In this document: piece after piece, positions 26,972-36,207 of the stretch | How positions within the stretch are numbered: the stretch's first letter is position 1 | How the letters are laid out: each line of letters opens with the position of its first letter | Assembly: GCF_031851795.1 (NCBI RefSeq) | Contig: NZ_CP134696.1 | Coordinates: 4,050,501 to 4,114,500, forward strand | Direction of reading: 5' to 3' | Source: Pontibacter sp. G13 | Lineage (GTDB): Bacteria; Bacteroidota; Bacteroidia; J057 | DNA: 64,000 bases | Made by a program: the position numbers and the translations under genes | The notes under the pieces: model-generated | Told to the model about the DNA's origin: nothing | Seen by the model: the letters and a program-made list of their open reading frames with translations, nothing else | Databases searched by the model: none

Positions 26972-26996
26972 AAAAAGGCCACTCCGCGGAGTGGCC
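26972..26996 (-). terminator. Intrinsic terminator of the lipoprotein gene at 27022-27591
   Basis: Perfect 20-bp palindrome GGCCACTCCGCGGAGTGGCC (26977-26996) followed on the minus strand by five T. It lies 25 bases past the gene's stop and 12 bases from the opposing 40-bp palindrome. Confidence 0.88.
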
Positions 26997-27021
26997 TGAT
27001 ATCTTAGACTCCCAGTGGGTT

Positions 27022-27591
27022 TTACCGGTAGTTGATGTCGTAATTGGTGTAAAGGCGCAGGGCCTCGGTGATTCGACGCATCAAGGAATTGTGGCTTTCG
27101 ATATTGCGGATCAATTGATTTTGAATCCGGCTAATTTCATCTGACAATTCAGCGTGGTCTTTTTTGAACTGATCCAGTTGCGGAACAGCTTGTGCCTCAT
27201 CGAGCTTGTCATGCATCAGTTCATTTTGCCAAAAGTTGAAATCATTCACTTGTTGAGTAAACGAAGCTTTGGCTTCTTCAAATCTGGTGGCAAGATCGTC
27301 GCGCTCTTCCATCATATTCATGTATTGACTTTTGAGGCCATACATGGAATTACGCTGGCTGGTAGCTGGATTGGTAATGTAAGGCTCCACATCACGCAGA
27401 TCCTCTGGATAACGCTTTTCCGTGATCTTCAGGTTTCGCTCAATAAAGGTGACCTGCTCGGAAAGGTTCATCCATTCTGGCTCAAAACGCTTGACTTTGT
27501 TGATCAGGGTCAAGTTGTCTGAGCCGCACCCCGCCAATAGCGTGGCACAAAAAAGCAACAGCAGCAAGTAAATCTGACGGTTCCGATTCAT
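27022..27591 (-). CDS. Lipoprotein with coiled-coil region, unknown function
   Basis: 189 aa from ATG 27591, which directly precedes the lipoprotein signal MNRNRQIYLLLLLFCATLLAGC (lipobox LAGC). The 16 upstream codons are discarded. The mature protein is highly charged and helical; long stretches of Glu, Lys, Gln and Leu (residues 60-180) suggest coiled coils. I do not recognise a family. The ALDH gene upstream on the same strand ends 50 bp away; co-transcription is possible. Confidence 0.78.
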   Translation of the reverse strand: MNRNRQIYLLLLLFCATLLAGCGSDNLTLINKVKRFEPEWMNLSEQVTFIERNLKITEKRYPEDLRDVEPYITNPATSQRNSMYGLKSQYMNMMEERDDLATRFEEAKASFTQQVNDFNFWQNELMHDKLDEAQAVPQLDQFKKDHAELSDEISRIQNQLIRNIESHNSLMRRITEALRLYTNYDINYR

Positions 27592-27641
27592 ATAATTTAT
27601 CGGTTTCAGGCAAAATACGCGATTTTTCGTCCAAGCCAAAG

Positions 27642-29084
27642 TTAGAGTTGGATAAATACGTTTTTGGGTTCCGTGAAGAATCTCAAAGCCTCGAATCCTC
27701 CCTCTCGACCAATCCCTGATTGCTTCACTCCTCCAAAGGGTGTGCGCAAATCTCGAACCATCCAGTTATTTACCCAAACGATTCCCGCTTCTATTTCGGC
27801 AGCCAATCGATGAGCGCGTTGCAAATTTTGGGTGAATAGGGTGCAAGAAAGGCCATACGGCGTGCTATTGGCATATTCCAGCGCTTGCTCATCCGTCTCA
27901 AAAGGCTGAATGGTGACGATGGGGCCAAAAATTTCTTCTTGATTGACTCGGCAATATGCGTCCAAACCGGTGATCACGGTCGGCTCAATGAAGTACCCCC
28001 CGGAACATCTTCCCTCCAAGGTCGCAGCTTTCCCCCCAATTTCAATCTTGCCGCCTTCGGACTTCGCGACTTCAACATAGGAGAGATCCTTCTCAAATTG
28101 GGCCTTGGATACAATCGCGCCTACTTTGCTGTCGGCCAATTCCGGATCACCCACCTTGAGGTTTTTTACCTCTGCAACGAAATCTCTGACAAACTGGTCA
28201 TAGATCTCTCGCTGAACGAAGATCCTTGATCCACACAGGCAGATTTGCCCTTGATTCGTGAAGGCAGCTCTGACAGAAGTTTTCACTGCATGGTCATAAT
28301 CTGCGTCGGCGAACACCAGATTGGCATTTTTTCCGCCCATTTCGAGGCTGACCTTTTTGAACATGGGGGCAGCTACTTCCGCAATTCGCTGCCCAACTCG
28401 AGTACTTCCAGTGAATGAAATCATCGGAATATCTGGGTGCTGTACGATGGGCTCTCCAACATTTGGTCCAGTACCGTGGACAATGTTGAGAACGCCCGCA
28501 GGAAGACCGATTTCTACACAGATTTCAGAAAGTAGAAATGCTGTCATGGGAGTAACCTCGGAAGGCTTCGCTACACAGGTATTTCCGGCTGCTAGTGCAG
28601 GGGCGATTTTCCAAGTGAACAGATACAACGGAAGGTTCCAAGGGGAAATCAGACCTGCGACCCCAATTGGACGGCGCAAGGTATAGTTGAAGCCTTGCTG
28701 TCCCATGTCAAAAGATTCATTGTGAAATTGCGTGATGGCATGGGAGAAGTACCTAAAGTTGTCGGCAGCTCTTGGAATGTCCACCTTTTTGGCGAGCCAG
28801 ACCGGTTTTCCATTGTCGCGGGATTCAGCCAATGCAAGCTCGTCCAGTCGCTCGGTAATTCGATTGGCGATCTTCTCCAAATACTGAGAACGCTCCTGAA
28901 TCGACAGGGATGACCACAGCGGAAATGCCGCCTTGGCTGCTTCGTAAGCTGCCGCAACGTCCTCGGGTTGACTGTCTGGAACTTGGCTGTAGACTTTTCC
29001 TGTGGCTGGATTTACATTGTCGAGATATTGACCTTGTTGGGGAGAGACCAACTGGCCCGCGATATAATTTTGGATCTGGGTCAT
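27642..29084 (-). CDS. Aldehyde dehydrogenase, 2-aminomuconate/2-hydroxymuconate semialdehyde type
   Basis: 480 aa from ATG 29084. Oxidises an aldehyde to the acid with NAD+. Visible motifs are the catalytic Glu in SLEMGGKNANLVF, the cofactor glycine SFTGSTRVGQRIAE, the nucleophile region GQICLCGSRIFV, and the C-terminal end PFGGVKQSGIGREGG. The ICLCGSRI and NNWMVRDLRTPFGG patterns resemble ALDH8 and hydroxymuconic-semialdehyde dehydrogenases. With kynureninase at 48624 and an FAH-family hydrolase at 41311 this would fit kynurenine/aminomuconate catabolism, but the genes are far apart. The frame is open 80 codons upstream into the neighbouring lipoprotein gene; that part is not family-like. 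Confidence 0.9.
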   Translation of the reverse strand: MTQIQNYIAGQLVSPQQGQYLDNVNPATGKVYSQVPDSQPEDVAAAYEAAKAAFPLWSSLSIQERSQYLEKIANRITERLDELALAESRDNGKPVWLAKKVDIPRAADNFRYFSHAITQFHNESFDMGQQGFNYTLRRPIGVAGLISPWNLPLYLFTWKIAPALAAGNTCVAKPSEVTPMTAFLLSEICVEIGLPAGVLNIVHGTGPNVGEPIVQHPDIPMISFTGSTRVGQRIAEVAAPMFKKVSLEMGGKNANLVFADADYDHAVKTSVRAAFTNQGQICLCGSRIFVQREIYDQFVRDFVAEVKNLKVGDPELADSKVGAIVSKAQFEKDLSYVEVAKSEGGKIEIGGKAATLEGRCSGGYFIEPTVITGLDAYCRVNQEEIFGPIVTIQPFETDEQALEYANSTPYGLSCTLFTQNLQRAHRLAAEIEAGIVWVNNWMVRDLRTPFGGVKQSGIGREGGFEALRFFTEPKNVFIQL

Positions 29085-29156
29085 CGTGTTTTGAATCGGG
29101 GTGGGTAGCGCTCGGTATCGCCGATTGCAAGTTCGAAATTTACACAAAAACCTGCA

Positions 29157-29190
29157 TAAAAAATGGGGACCTCCGTCTAGAAGCCCCCAT
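29157..29190 (-). terminator. Terminator of the lipoprotein gene at 29221-29976
   Basis: Stem ATGGGG (29163-29168) with CCCCAT (29185-29190) plus inner pairing, followed on the minus strand by a T6 tract. It separates this gene from the downstream aldehyde dehydrogenase. Confidence 0.75.
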
Positions 29191-29220
29191 GAAAATGAGT
29201 CCGATATACGATCAACCATG

Positions 29221-29976
29221 TCAAGGAAGGAAAAACTTGACGCTGATTTGATTGTAGTAAATGTTGGTAGAGCCTTCGTAGCCACTATCGGTTCCGATGA
29301 TGAGCCAAGCGGTTCCTGTATCATCTGTTTGAAAGGAGAACCTTTGGTCTAGATTCGTCCGGTCGATGAGCGTGTACACATAATCATCTCCCGGAATGCC
29401 GATGTCGCCCAAGATTTGCATGTCCACTCCGTCAATAGACTGATTGCCTTTGTCGATATTCATGACCATGGCCGGGTAGCCAAGATTACCTTGAATTGCT
29501 TTTGGCTCAGTCGTCACCACACCAGCTTTCAAATAGACACTACTTCCGGGACTTCCCCCAATACCGGGTGCATTGGCAGGGTATTGACTTGCGATCTGAA
29601 GCTCGAATTCCACCTCATATTCCGTATTCGGCTCAAGCTCGAATACCTGTCTTTTGAAGAACATGAATAAGTCGTCGCTTCGATTGGAGCCAGAAATCCG
29701 CATGCCTCGGTCCTCGATCCCCATTTCATCCGGCAAGAAATCATGACCAAAACTCAATTCATAAGCGACTTCTTCCCCCTGCGGATAATCTGAAAATCCT
29801 CCTGTCCACCCCTCATTGGAAGCTTCAAAATCATAGGAGAGTGAGACTTCAGGTCCGGTAGGGGTGGGTTCTGGTTCGTCATCTCCGAAAAGATTGCAAC
29901 CAGATACACTCAGGAGTAGGCATACCGTCAAGCAAAGCGGAAGGTGATCGGTTGAGATAGAATGTGGAAAACGCAT
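29221..29976 (-). CDS. Lipoprotein, possible carbohydrate-binding-like beta-sandwich
   Basis: 251 aa. Lipoprotein signal with lipobox LSVSGC near residue 27, followed by an acidic, Pro-rich linker (DDEPEPTPTGPE). The mature domain begins SLSYDFEASNEGWTGGFSDY, a start often seen in jelly-roll or carbohydrate-binding beta-sandwich domains, and has alternating strands to the end (IYYNQISVKFFLP). The exact family is not recognised. A hairpin (30005-30020) lies upstream, between this gene and the ABC transporter terminator, so it probably has its own promoter. Confidence 0.75.
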   Translation of the reverse strand: MRFPHSISTDHLPLCLTVCLLLSVSGCNLFGDDEPEPTPTGPEVSLSYDFEASNEGWTGGFSDYPQGEEVAYELSFGHDFLPDEMGIEDRGMRISGSNRSDDLFMFFKRQVFELEPNTEYEVEFELQIASQYPANAPGIGGSPGSSVYLKAGVVTTEPKAIQGNLGYPAMVMNIDKGNQSIDGVDMQILGDIGIPGDDYVYTLIDRTNLDQRFSFQTDDTGTAWLIIGTDSGYEGSTNIYYNQISVKFFLP

Positions 29977-30038
29977 AGGGTTATTTGGTCAAAGCGGATG
30001 AAACGGCCAAGTGCTTGGCCAAAGACCATCGGCCATAT

Positions 30039-30090
30039 AGAAAGATGCATCCATCTTCGTTTGTTTGAACTTCTATGGATGCATCTTTCT
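30039..30090 (-). terminator. Long hairpin terminator of the ABC transporter gene
   Basis: Perfect 16-bp arms (30039-30054 and 30075-30090) around a 20-base loop, with the arm ending in TTTCT on the minus strand. It starts 18 bases past the stop at 30109. Confidence 0.75.
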
Positions 30091-30108
30091 TGCAGTGTCG
30101 TGAGAATA

Positions 30109-31884
30109 TTAGATTCGAGACTGATAGGTAAACAGCTCGTAGTATCGGCCTTTTTGCGCGATCAATTCATCGTGAGTTCCCCGCTCGGCAATATTTCCCT
30201 GCTCGATGACCAAGATCTGGTCTGCCTGACGAATTGTGCTGAGACGGTGTGCGATGACAAAGGTGGTCCGGCCAGCCATCAGTTTTTCCAGACTTCGCTG
30301 AATATAGGTCTCACTTTCTGTATCCAAATTGGAAGTTGCCTCATCCAAGATCAAGATCCGAGGGTCTGCCAAAATTGCACGAGCAATGGCAATTCGCTGA
30401 CGTTGCCCGCCCGAGAGTTTGACTCCTCGCTCACCGATCAAGGTATTCAGCCCTTCTTCGAATCGGTCGGTAAATTCAGAAACATAGGCAGAATCCACAG
30501 CTGCCTTGAGTTCCTCTTCGGAAGCTTGCGGTCGAGCATACAAAATGTTCTCCCGAATCGTCCCTTCGAAGAGGAAATCGTCTTGAAGAACCACGCCCAA
30601 ATTAGACCTGAATGAGTCCAGCGTAACTTCCGAGATATTGTGGCCATCGACAGTGATTGCTCCTTCATCTGGATTCAGAAATGAAGCCGCCAAGCCTGCA
30701 ATGGTCGTTTTCCCAGAACCAGAGCTTCCCACCAAAGCGGTTACAGACCCTACTGGGGCATCAAATGAAATTCCGTGGAGAACTTCCTTGCCTGTTTCGT
30801 AGGAGAATTTGACATCGCGGAATTCAATATTCCCTTGAATGTCACCAAGTTCCAGCGTCCGGTTCAAATCGTCCATTTCGCGTGGCTTCTCCAACAACTC
30901 TCGCGTACGATCCAATCCCGCAAATGCCTCGGTGATTTGGCTTCCAATATTGCTCATTTGGACAATTGGGAAAATCAAGAAGGCCAAGTAGAATACAAAG
31001 GAGAGGAGTTTACCCGCCGTCATGGGATCTTCTGTGCCCTGACCTTCAATGATCAGATAAGTACCCATCCCCAAAATGGCCAAGGAAGCGAGACCTGTCA
31101 GCAGGGCTCCTGCACTGGTGACGAATGCAGTGGCTGTAAGCGAACTCTTGATATTCCGGAACAGCTTCAAAACTCCGTCCCTGAAAATGCGAATTTCTTC
31201 CTCCTCTGCATGAAATCCTTTGATGACGCGAACACCGCCCATCGATTCGGTCAGTCGTCCGGTGACATCAGCTTGAATGACTGAGCGTTCACGAAAGATT
31301 GGTCTGATTCGCCCAAATGCTACAAATGAAATCACCCCAAACAAGATCAGCGGAACTACCGATACCAAGGTCAAGGTGGGACTTAGGTAAATCATGATGA
31401 TGATCGAGGCAATAGCCGTCATTAATCCGCCAATCAACTGGGTGAAACCCGTGCCCACGAGGTTTCGCACACCTTCCACATCTGTCATGATCCGAGAGAC
31501 CATGGTTCCACTTTTGGTATTGTCAAATTCGCGGATTGGCAGCCGAATGATGTGTTGTTGGACTCTTGATCTCAAGTCGGCAATCATGTGCTGAGCGGCG
31601 ACACTGAGGATTCGGGTCAATGAAAACGAGGTGATCGATTGCACCAAAATGGCGATACCGACCCCAATGACTAGCTTCAAGAGCAGATCGAGATCCTGGT
31701 TGGGCAAGATCTCGTCAAAAATGATCTTGTTGGAGTAGGGGAGTACAAGTCCTGCTGCACGGCTAATGGCTACCATGACTAGCCCCCCTAAAAGCATGCC
31801 TCTTCTAGGCCAGATGATCTCCCTGAAAGCGAACTGAAAGCTCGATTGAGAGGATTTTTTGGGTGTATTCGAAGTATCCGACAT
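30109..31884 (-). CDS. ABC exporter, fused permease-ATPase (MsbA/lipid or drug type)
   Basis: 591 aa half-transporter. Six membrane helices lie in residues 25-330. The nucleotide-binding domain has Walker A GSSGSGKTT (about residue 395), signature LSGGQRQRIAIARA (about 496), Walker B ILILDEATSN (about 517) and an H-loop His in VIAHRLSTI. Such homodimeric exporters flip lipids (MsbA) or extrude hydrophobic compounds; sequence alone does not tell which. It is monocistronic with a strong terminator and is divergent from the thioredoxin-fold gene. Confidence 0.93.
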   Translation of the reverse strand: MSDTSNTPKKSSQSSFQFAFREIIWPRRGMLLGGLVMVAISRAAGLVLPYSNKIIFDEILPNQDLDLLLKLVIGVGIAILVQSITSFSLTRILSVAAQHMIADLRSRVQQHIIRLPIREFDNTKSGTMVSRIMTDVEGVRNLVGTGFTQLIGGLMTAIASIIIMIYLSPTLTLVSVVPLILFGVISFVAFGRIRPIFRERSVIQADVTGRLTESMGGVRVIKGFHAEEEEIRIFRDGVLKLFRNIKSSLTATAFVTSAGALLTGLASLAILGMGTYLIIEGQGTEDPMTAGKLLSFVFYLAFLIFPIVQMSNIGSQITEAFAGLDRTRELLEKPREMDDLNRTLELGDIQGNIEFRDVKFSYETGKEVLHGISFDAPVGSVTALVGSSGSGKTTIAGLAASFLNPDEGAITVDGHNISEVTLDSFRSNLGVVLQDDFLFEGTIRENILYARPQASEEELKAAVDSAYVSEFTDRFEEGLNTLIGERGVKLSGGQRQRIAIARAILADPRILILDEATSNLDTESETYIQRSLEKLMAGRTTFVIAHRLSTIRQADQILVIEQGNIAERGTHDELIAQKGRYYELFTYQSRI

Positions 31885-32016
31885 GATTGGATGTCTCTAG
31901 GTGTAAAGGTGGGATCGTTGGGAATTTGCAGAAAAATCCGCACATGCTTTCCCATAGCAACTAAACACATCTGTGAATTTCTTCGTGACAAGTTTGTGCG
32001 AGTTTTCTTCGAAAAG

Positions 32017-32044
32017 TTGTCCTCATCCAGGGGCCATAATTTTG
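32017..32044 (+). promoter_or_regulatory. Bacteroidota-type promoter upstream of the thioredoxin-fold gene
   Basis: TTG (32017-32019), 17 bases, then TAATTTTG (32037-32044): both elements of the consensus. Predicted start near 32050, leaving a leader of about 100 bases before the ATG at 32150. Confidence 0.6.
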
Positions 32045-32149
32045 TATCTTGGGATATTCGCACCTCTCCGATCTACAATCCTCTGTGAGATTGGATTACG
32101 CCCTACCGTGATTTCGGGGGGTGGCTTTTGCTAACCTATCATTCTACCC

Positions 32150-33343
32150 ATGATCGCTCGTATTTTTCTACTGAATCTGATGTTCATTTTGGCACTGGGG
32201 ACCTCTCATAATCTCCAAGCCGCCGGGATTGAATTCTTCCATGGAACTTGGCAAGAAGCCCTGGACAAAGCCAAAGCTGAAAGGAAATTGATCTTCATGG
32301 ATGCCTTCACTACTTGGTGCGGCCCATGCAAGGCTATGGCGCGAAATACATTCACCGATGCCAAGGTCGGGGATATGTTCAACAAGGAGTTCATCAATGT
32401 CAAGATGGATATGGAGCGTGGGGAAGGACCGGACATTGCCCGCCAATATCAGGTATCTGCCTATCCGACGTTTCTGTTCATCAACCATCGTGGAGAAATT
32501 GTCCACAAAGGCTTGGGATACATGCCGCCAGCAAAGTTCATGGATGAGGCTCGGAAAGCACTCGATCCCAAGAAGAATCAGACGTTACTCGAACTAGAAT
32601 TCGAAGAAGGCTCAGAAGATCCATACGTTTTGTACAATTATGCCGTGAACCTGCACGCACAAAACAAGGATTATCGCGAGGCTGCGGATACGTATTTTGC
32701 GACCCAATCTGAAAAGGCGCTCCTATCTGAGCGGAATTGGAAAGCCATGGTGGATATGGTGGATGACCCTCAATCTCGCGAGTTTCAGTACTTGCTGGAC
32801 AAGCGGAAGAAATTCTGCAAGGCTCATGGAGAGTTGGAGGTGAATGCCAAGATCGTTTCTGTGTTGGAACAATCTGTACTTTTGGCTGCCAAATCTGGGC
32901 AAAAATCCCTGTATCAAGATGCACTGAAAATCACCAAGACTTATATTGATGATGGCAATTTTACGGACCATTACCTCAAGATGACCTATGCTGAGGCGAC
33001 TGGAGATTGGGGGGATTATGCCTACAAAACGGTCCTTTTCTTCGAAGAACATCAGGTGACCAATCCCAAAATGTTGAACCATGCCGCCAAGAATTTTGTG
33101 ATCCATGTGGACGATCAGGAACAATTGGAAAAGGCGGTCCAATGGGCCAGACAATCGATTGCCTTGAAGAACGAACCTTGGAATAATGAAACCTATGCTC
33201 GACTTCTGCTGAAGCTGGAAGATCATCAGGGGGCGATGCGTACTGCGAATAAGGCGAGAAGTCTTGCCGAAATGAAAGGCGAATCCACCATCCGGTTAGA
33301 TCTGCTGATTGATCAAATCCGTGATGCGATGAATGACTGGTAA
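32150..33343 (+). CDS. Periplasmic thioredoxin-fold protein with helical repeat C-terminus
   Basis: 397 aa. Signal peptide (residues 1-24, ...LQAAG). Residues 30-150 form a thioredoxin domain with the active site TWCGPCKAM (Cys about 61 and 64) and cis-Pro segment SAYPTFLF. The remaining 240 residues are alpha-helical with TPR-like character (YNYAVNLHAQNKDYREAADTY). The likely role is thiol-disulfide exchange or cytochrome maturation in the periplasm; the partner is unknown. The following SDR gene starts 10 bp after its stop, so the two are probably co-transcribed. Confidence 0.9.
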   Translation: MIARIFLLNLMFILALGTSHNLQAAGIEFFHGTWQEALDKAKAERKLIFMDAFTTWCGPCKAMARNTFTDAKVGDMFNKEFINVKMDMERGEGPDIARQYQVSAYPTFLFINHRGEIVHKGLGYMPPAKFMDEARKALDPKKNQTLLELEFEEGSEDPYVLYNYAVNLHAQNKDYREAADTYFATQSEKALLSERNWKAMVDMVDDPQSREFQYLLDKRKKFCKAHGELEVNAKIVSVLEQSVLLAAKSGQKSLYQDALKITKTYIDDGNFTDHYLKMTYAEATGDWGDYAYKTVLFFEEHQVTNPKMLNHAAKNFVIHVDDQEQLEKAVQWARQSIALKNEPWNNETYARLLLKLEDHQGAMRTANKARSLAEMKGESTIRLDLLIDQIRDAMNDW

Positions 33344-33353
33344 ATGAATCCGA

Positions 33354-34040
33354 ATGAAACCGATCTCACTCGTTACAGGTGCCAATAGAGGAATTGGCCT
33401 AGAAATATCTCACCAACTGGCCCGAAAAGGTCATCAGGTCATCATGGCAGGCCGCAATATGGACAAAGTCCGAATTGCCGCTGAACAAGTCATGTATGAC
33501 GCTTTTCCTTTGGAACTGGACGTGGCAGATATGGTATCCATTCAGTTAGCTGCAGAAACCGTGGAGCAGCACTTCGGCCGAATCGATGTGCTGCTCCATA
33601 ATGCCGGAATTGCCGGATCGAGTGCTGGGGCAATGGATGGTTCTTTTGTCGAAAAGGAGCGAGTCATCCAGACCAATTTCTTGGGGCCTTGGCAAACGAG
33701 CCAAGCATTTTTACCCATGCTTCGATCCTCTTCTGATGGAAGGATCATTCATGTTTCTTCCGGAATGGGGGCCACTGAAAGCCTCACTGCTGGCGGGTCA
33801 GCTGCCTATCGACTCTCCAAATCTTCCCTCAATGCCCTCACTATTTTGATGGCCGCAGAGCTTGCGCCATTTGGGATTTCTGTCAATTCGGTTTGCCCCG
33901 GATGGGTTCGTACGGACATGGGAGGTGCTTCTGCACCCGGAAGTGTGGAAGAAGGAGCGGATACACCCGTTTGGGCAGCAACGGAGCCCAACTTCCCAAC
34001 CGGGAAGTTTTTCCGAGCAAGAAAGGAAATTCCTTGGTAA
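33354..34040 (+). CDS. Short-chain dehydrogenase/reductase
   Basis: 228 aa classical SDR. NAD(P)-binding TGANRGIGLE (residue 8 on), NAG in LLHNAGIAG (about 86), and catalytic Ser, Tyr and Lys in HVSSGMG and YRLSKSSLNAL, with the PGWVRTDMGG motif. Substrate unknown. It is transcribed with the upstream thioredoxin-fold gene, and its stop is directly adjacent (zero-base gap) to the stop of the convergent gene at 34041. Confidence 0.92.
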   Translation: MKPISLVTGANRGIGLEISHQLARKGHQVIMAGRNMDKVRIAAEQVMYDAFPLELDVADMVSIQLAAETVEQHFGRIDVLLHNAGIAGSSAGAMDGSFVEKERVIQTNFLGPWQTSQAFLPMLRSSSDGRIIHVSSGMGATESLTAGGSAAYRLSKSSLNALTILMAAELAPFGISVNSVCPGWVRTDMGGASAPGSVEEGADTPVWAATEPNFPTGKFFRARKEIPW

Positions 34041-35102
34041 TCAGTAGACTCCCAAACCCGGGCGCCCGGCGAGGGACATCATGCCATCTTTGAGGACAAA
34101 CCCTCCTTTGGCGAGATCACTCGCCAAATCCAAGCTCCCGTCGAGATCCAAATATCGCGTATGTGAATAAGACAATGCGGTATGGAGAGCCGCGGCAATA
34201 GATACCACACTTTCGTCATTACATCCCCACATCAATTCGGTATCTGATAATCTCGCTACCTCTGCGATTCGGCGGGCTTGATGGATTCCTCCGCATTTCA
34301 TGAGTTTGATATTGAAAATCCCGCATGCCTTGGGCATTTGGGCGAGTTGCCATGCGTCGTCAGCCGTGACAAGAGATTCGTCAGCGGCAATCAGATTTCT
34401 GGTTTCTCTGGGGAATTTGCGCATTTCGGCGACCTCGTCTGCTGGGATCGGCTGCTCCACCAGTTCGATGGCCCATTCTTCGGTTTCCTTGAAGAAAACA
34501 GATACTTGTTCAGGAGTATACCCTTGGTTGGCGTCTACCCGGATTCCGATTGATTCCCCGAATGTTTCTCTGAGTTTGGCGAGGCGTTCCAGATCTTCTT
34601 GCAAGGATTGGCCGAGTTTCACCTTGAGGATTTTGAACCCACGACCGATGTATTCATCCGCCTCCTCCAAGGTCTCGGCAACGTCTTTGATGCCAATGGT
34701 GATCGAGGTAGGGAGTGCAGCATGTTGTTGGCCCCAAATGGAGACGAGTGGTAGTCCCAATACTTGCCCCCAAGCATCATGCAAGGCAATGTCCAAAGCG
34801 GCTTTAGCTCCTGGTTGGGCAGGTAACCATGTATGGAGAGATTCGCAGATGGCTGGACAAGTGCGGATATCGTGGCCTTTCAGGCGATCCAGCAATTCTC
34901 CGGAGAGGGCTTCCATGGTGTCGTCCATAGATTCTCCCACCACCTGTTTACTGGGATTGGCGGAGCCTTTACCGATGATTCCCTGATCGGTATGTACTTC
35001 CACCCAGCACATGTCTACAGATGAAACGGTTTTGTAGGCAATGGTGTAGGGGCGAGTCAAGGCTAGCTGTCGGCGGGAGACAATGATGTCGGTGATCTTC
35101 AT
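34041..35102 (-). CDS. dgcA: Enolase-superfamily epimerase: N-acetyl-D-glutamate racemase (DgcA) or L-Ala-D/L-Glu epimerase
   Basis: 353 aa. Mandelate racemase/muconate cycloisomerase fold. Catalytic Lys in KILKVKLGQ, metal ligands Asp in RVDANQG, Glu in VEQPIP and Asp in AADESL, and second Lys in FNIKLMKCGG are all present. Family members epimerise Ala-Glu dipeptides. However, the immediate upstream partner is a DUF1611 protein, and the DgcN-DgcA pair described from marine bacteria converts D-glutamate via N-acetyl-D-glutamate to the L form. The pairing makes that reading likely, but dipeptide epimerase activity cannot be excluded. Confidence 0.85.
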   Translation of the reverse strand: MKITDIIVSRRQLALTRPYTIAYKTVSSVDMCWVEVHTDQGIIGKGSANPSKQVVGESMDDTMEALSGELLDRLKGHDIRTCPAICESLHTWLPAQPGAKAALDIALHDAWGQVLGLPLVSIWGQQHAALPTSITIGIKDVAETLEEADEYIGRGFKILKVKLGQSLQEDLERLAKLRETFGESIGIRVDANQGYTPEQVSVFFKETEEWAIELVEQPIPADEVAEMRKFPRETRNLIAADESLVTADDAWQLAQMPKACGIFNIKLMKCGGIHQARRIAEVARLSDTELMWGCNDESVVSIAAALHTALSYSHTRYLDLDGSLDLASDLAKGGFVLKDGMMSLAGRPGLGVY

Positions 35103-35111
35103 GCGAGGGGA

Positions 35112-36194
35112 TTATGCGTTTCGCTGATAGGTTTTGAATTCCGAAATCATGCGTTTGAGTGGCTGAAGAAGTGGATGGACTCCCTCCTCGATGGGCAGGC
35201 AGGCCGGAATGCCCAGTTCATTCTGGTATCGCATTCGAGCTTGACGGGCTTCCATCAAAGGAACGTGTTGGGTGTTCAGGGCCAATCCGATGGTAGGGAC
35301 ACCATACATGCCGATGAGGTTGACTTGATGTGAGACTGGGGGAATGGTGCGACCGGTCTCCTCCCAACCTTTGTAGTACATTCGGCCTTCAGGGTGAACG
35401 AGAATCACAGCGTCTGCCATGCCTGACACCAAAAACTCAGAACCACATGGCCCACTAGGATTGAGCAATGCCGCTTGCCCTTCCATAAGGATGATCTCGG
35501 GCTTGGCTTCCTCGTGGCAGGTGACAATAGCTTTTTCCAATTCTCCAGAGACAAAATCATTCACGGTCGAGTCAAAGATGAACCCATATTTGCCGCCTTG
35601 CATCCAGCCGGTCTGACCTGTGTAGACCATTTCTGATTTAATTCCGAACTGATTCAGCGTTTCCATCAGTAGCCGCGCAGTAGTCCGTTTCCCCACCGCA
35701 CAATCAGAGCCCAAAACCGCGATTTTAGGCACAGTGACCTGATGAATACTTCCATCCCAAAAGTGGAGTTCACCCCTCGGTTTGGGTTTTCGGATGTCAA
35801 TCAAGTCTACGCCGTTGTCCATCGCCAACTCGAGCATCTCCGGCTGCTCTGATAAGAAATCGTGGAGACCATTGACAACAGATAGACCGGATTGAATGGC
35901 TTTTTTCAGAATCGGGTACCATTCCTCTGGAATTTTTCCTCCTGCCGAGGCGATTCCAATGATGAAATAATCCGCCTTTTGACCACTTTTCAGAAAGGAA
36001 TCCAGATCCGAATAAATGGGGATGTTTCTACTTCGGCCATCCAGCACGGCGCCTGCATCTGATCCTGCCAGATCTTGCCCGTCCAAAAGTCCGACAATTT
36101 CATATCGTTCCGTACCACGGACCAATCCATGGGCGGTTTTGGCAAAAGGGGAATTGAATCGCCCGCCGGTGAAGACCACGGCTTTCCCATCCAT
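35112..36194 (-). CDS. dgcN: DUF1611 protein, probable D-glutamate N-acetyltransferase (DgcN)
   Basis: 360 aa. N-terminal Rossmann-like part (residues 1-145) and C-terminal P-loop part with AVLGSDCAVGKRTTARLL (about residues 160-178), typical of DUF1611. A downstream LMEGQAALLNPSGPCGSEF segment is also family-like. DgcN acetylates D-glutamate, and its product is the substrate of DgcA, encoded 9 bp downstream. The family also has older labels (NAD-dependent epimerase/dehydratase) based on weak similarity. It is the second gene of a usp-dgcN-dgcA operon. Confidence 0.85.
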   Translation of the reverse strand: MDGKAVVFTGGRFNSPFAKTAHGLVRGTERYEIVGLLDGQDLAGSDAGAVLDGRSRNIPIYSDLDSFLKSGQKADYFIIGIASAGGKIPEEWYPILKKAIQSGLSVVNGLHDFLSEQPEMLELAMDNGVDLIDIRKPKPRGELHFWDGSIHQVTVPKIAVLGSDCAVGKRTTARLLMETLNQFGIKSEMVYTGQTGWMQGGKYGFIFDSTVNDFVSGELEKAIVTCHEEAKPEIILMEGQAALLNPSGPCGSEFLVSGMADAVILVHPEGRMYYKGWEETGRTIPPVSHQVNLIGMYGVPTIGLALNTQHVPLMEARQARMRYQNELGIPACLPIEEGVHPLLQPLKRMISEFKTYQRNA

Positions 36195-36207
36195 AGTATT
36201 TGATTGA

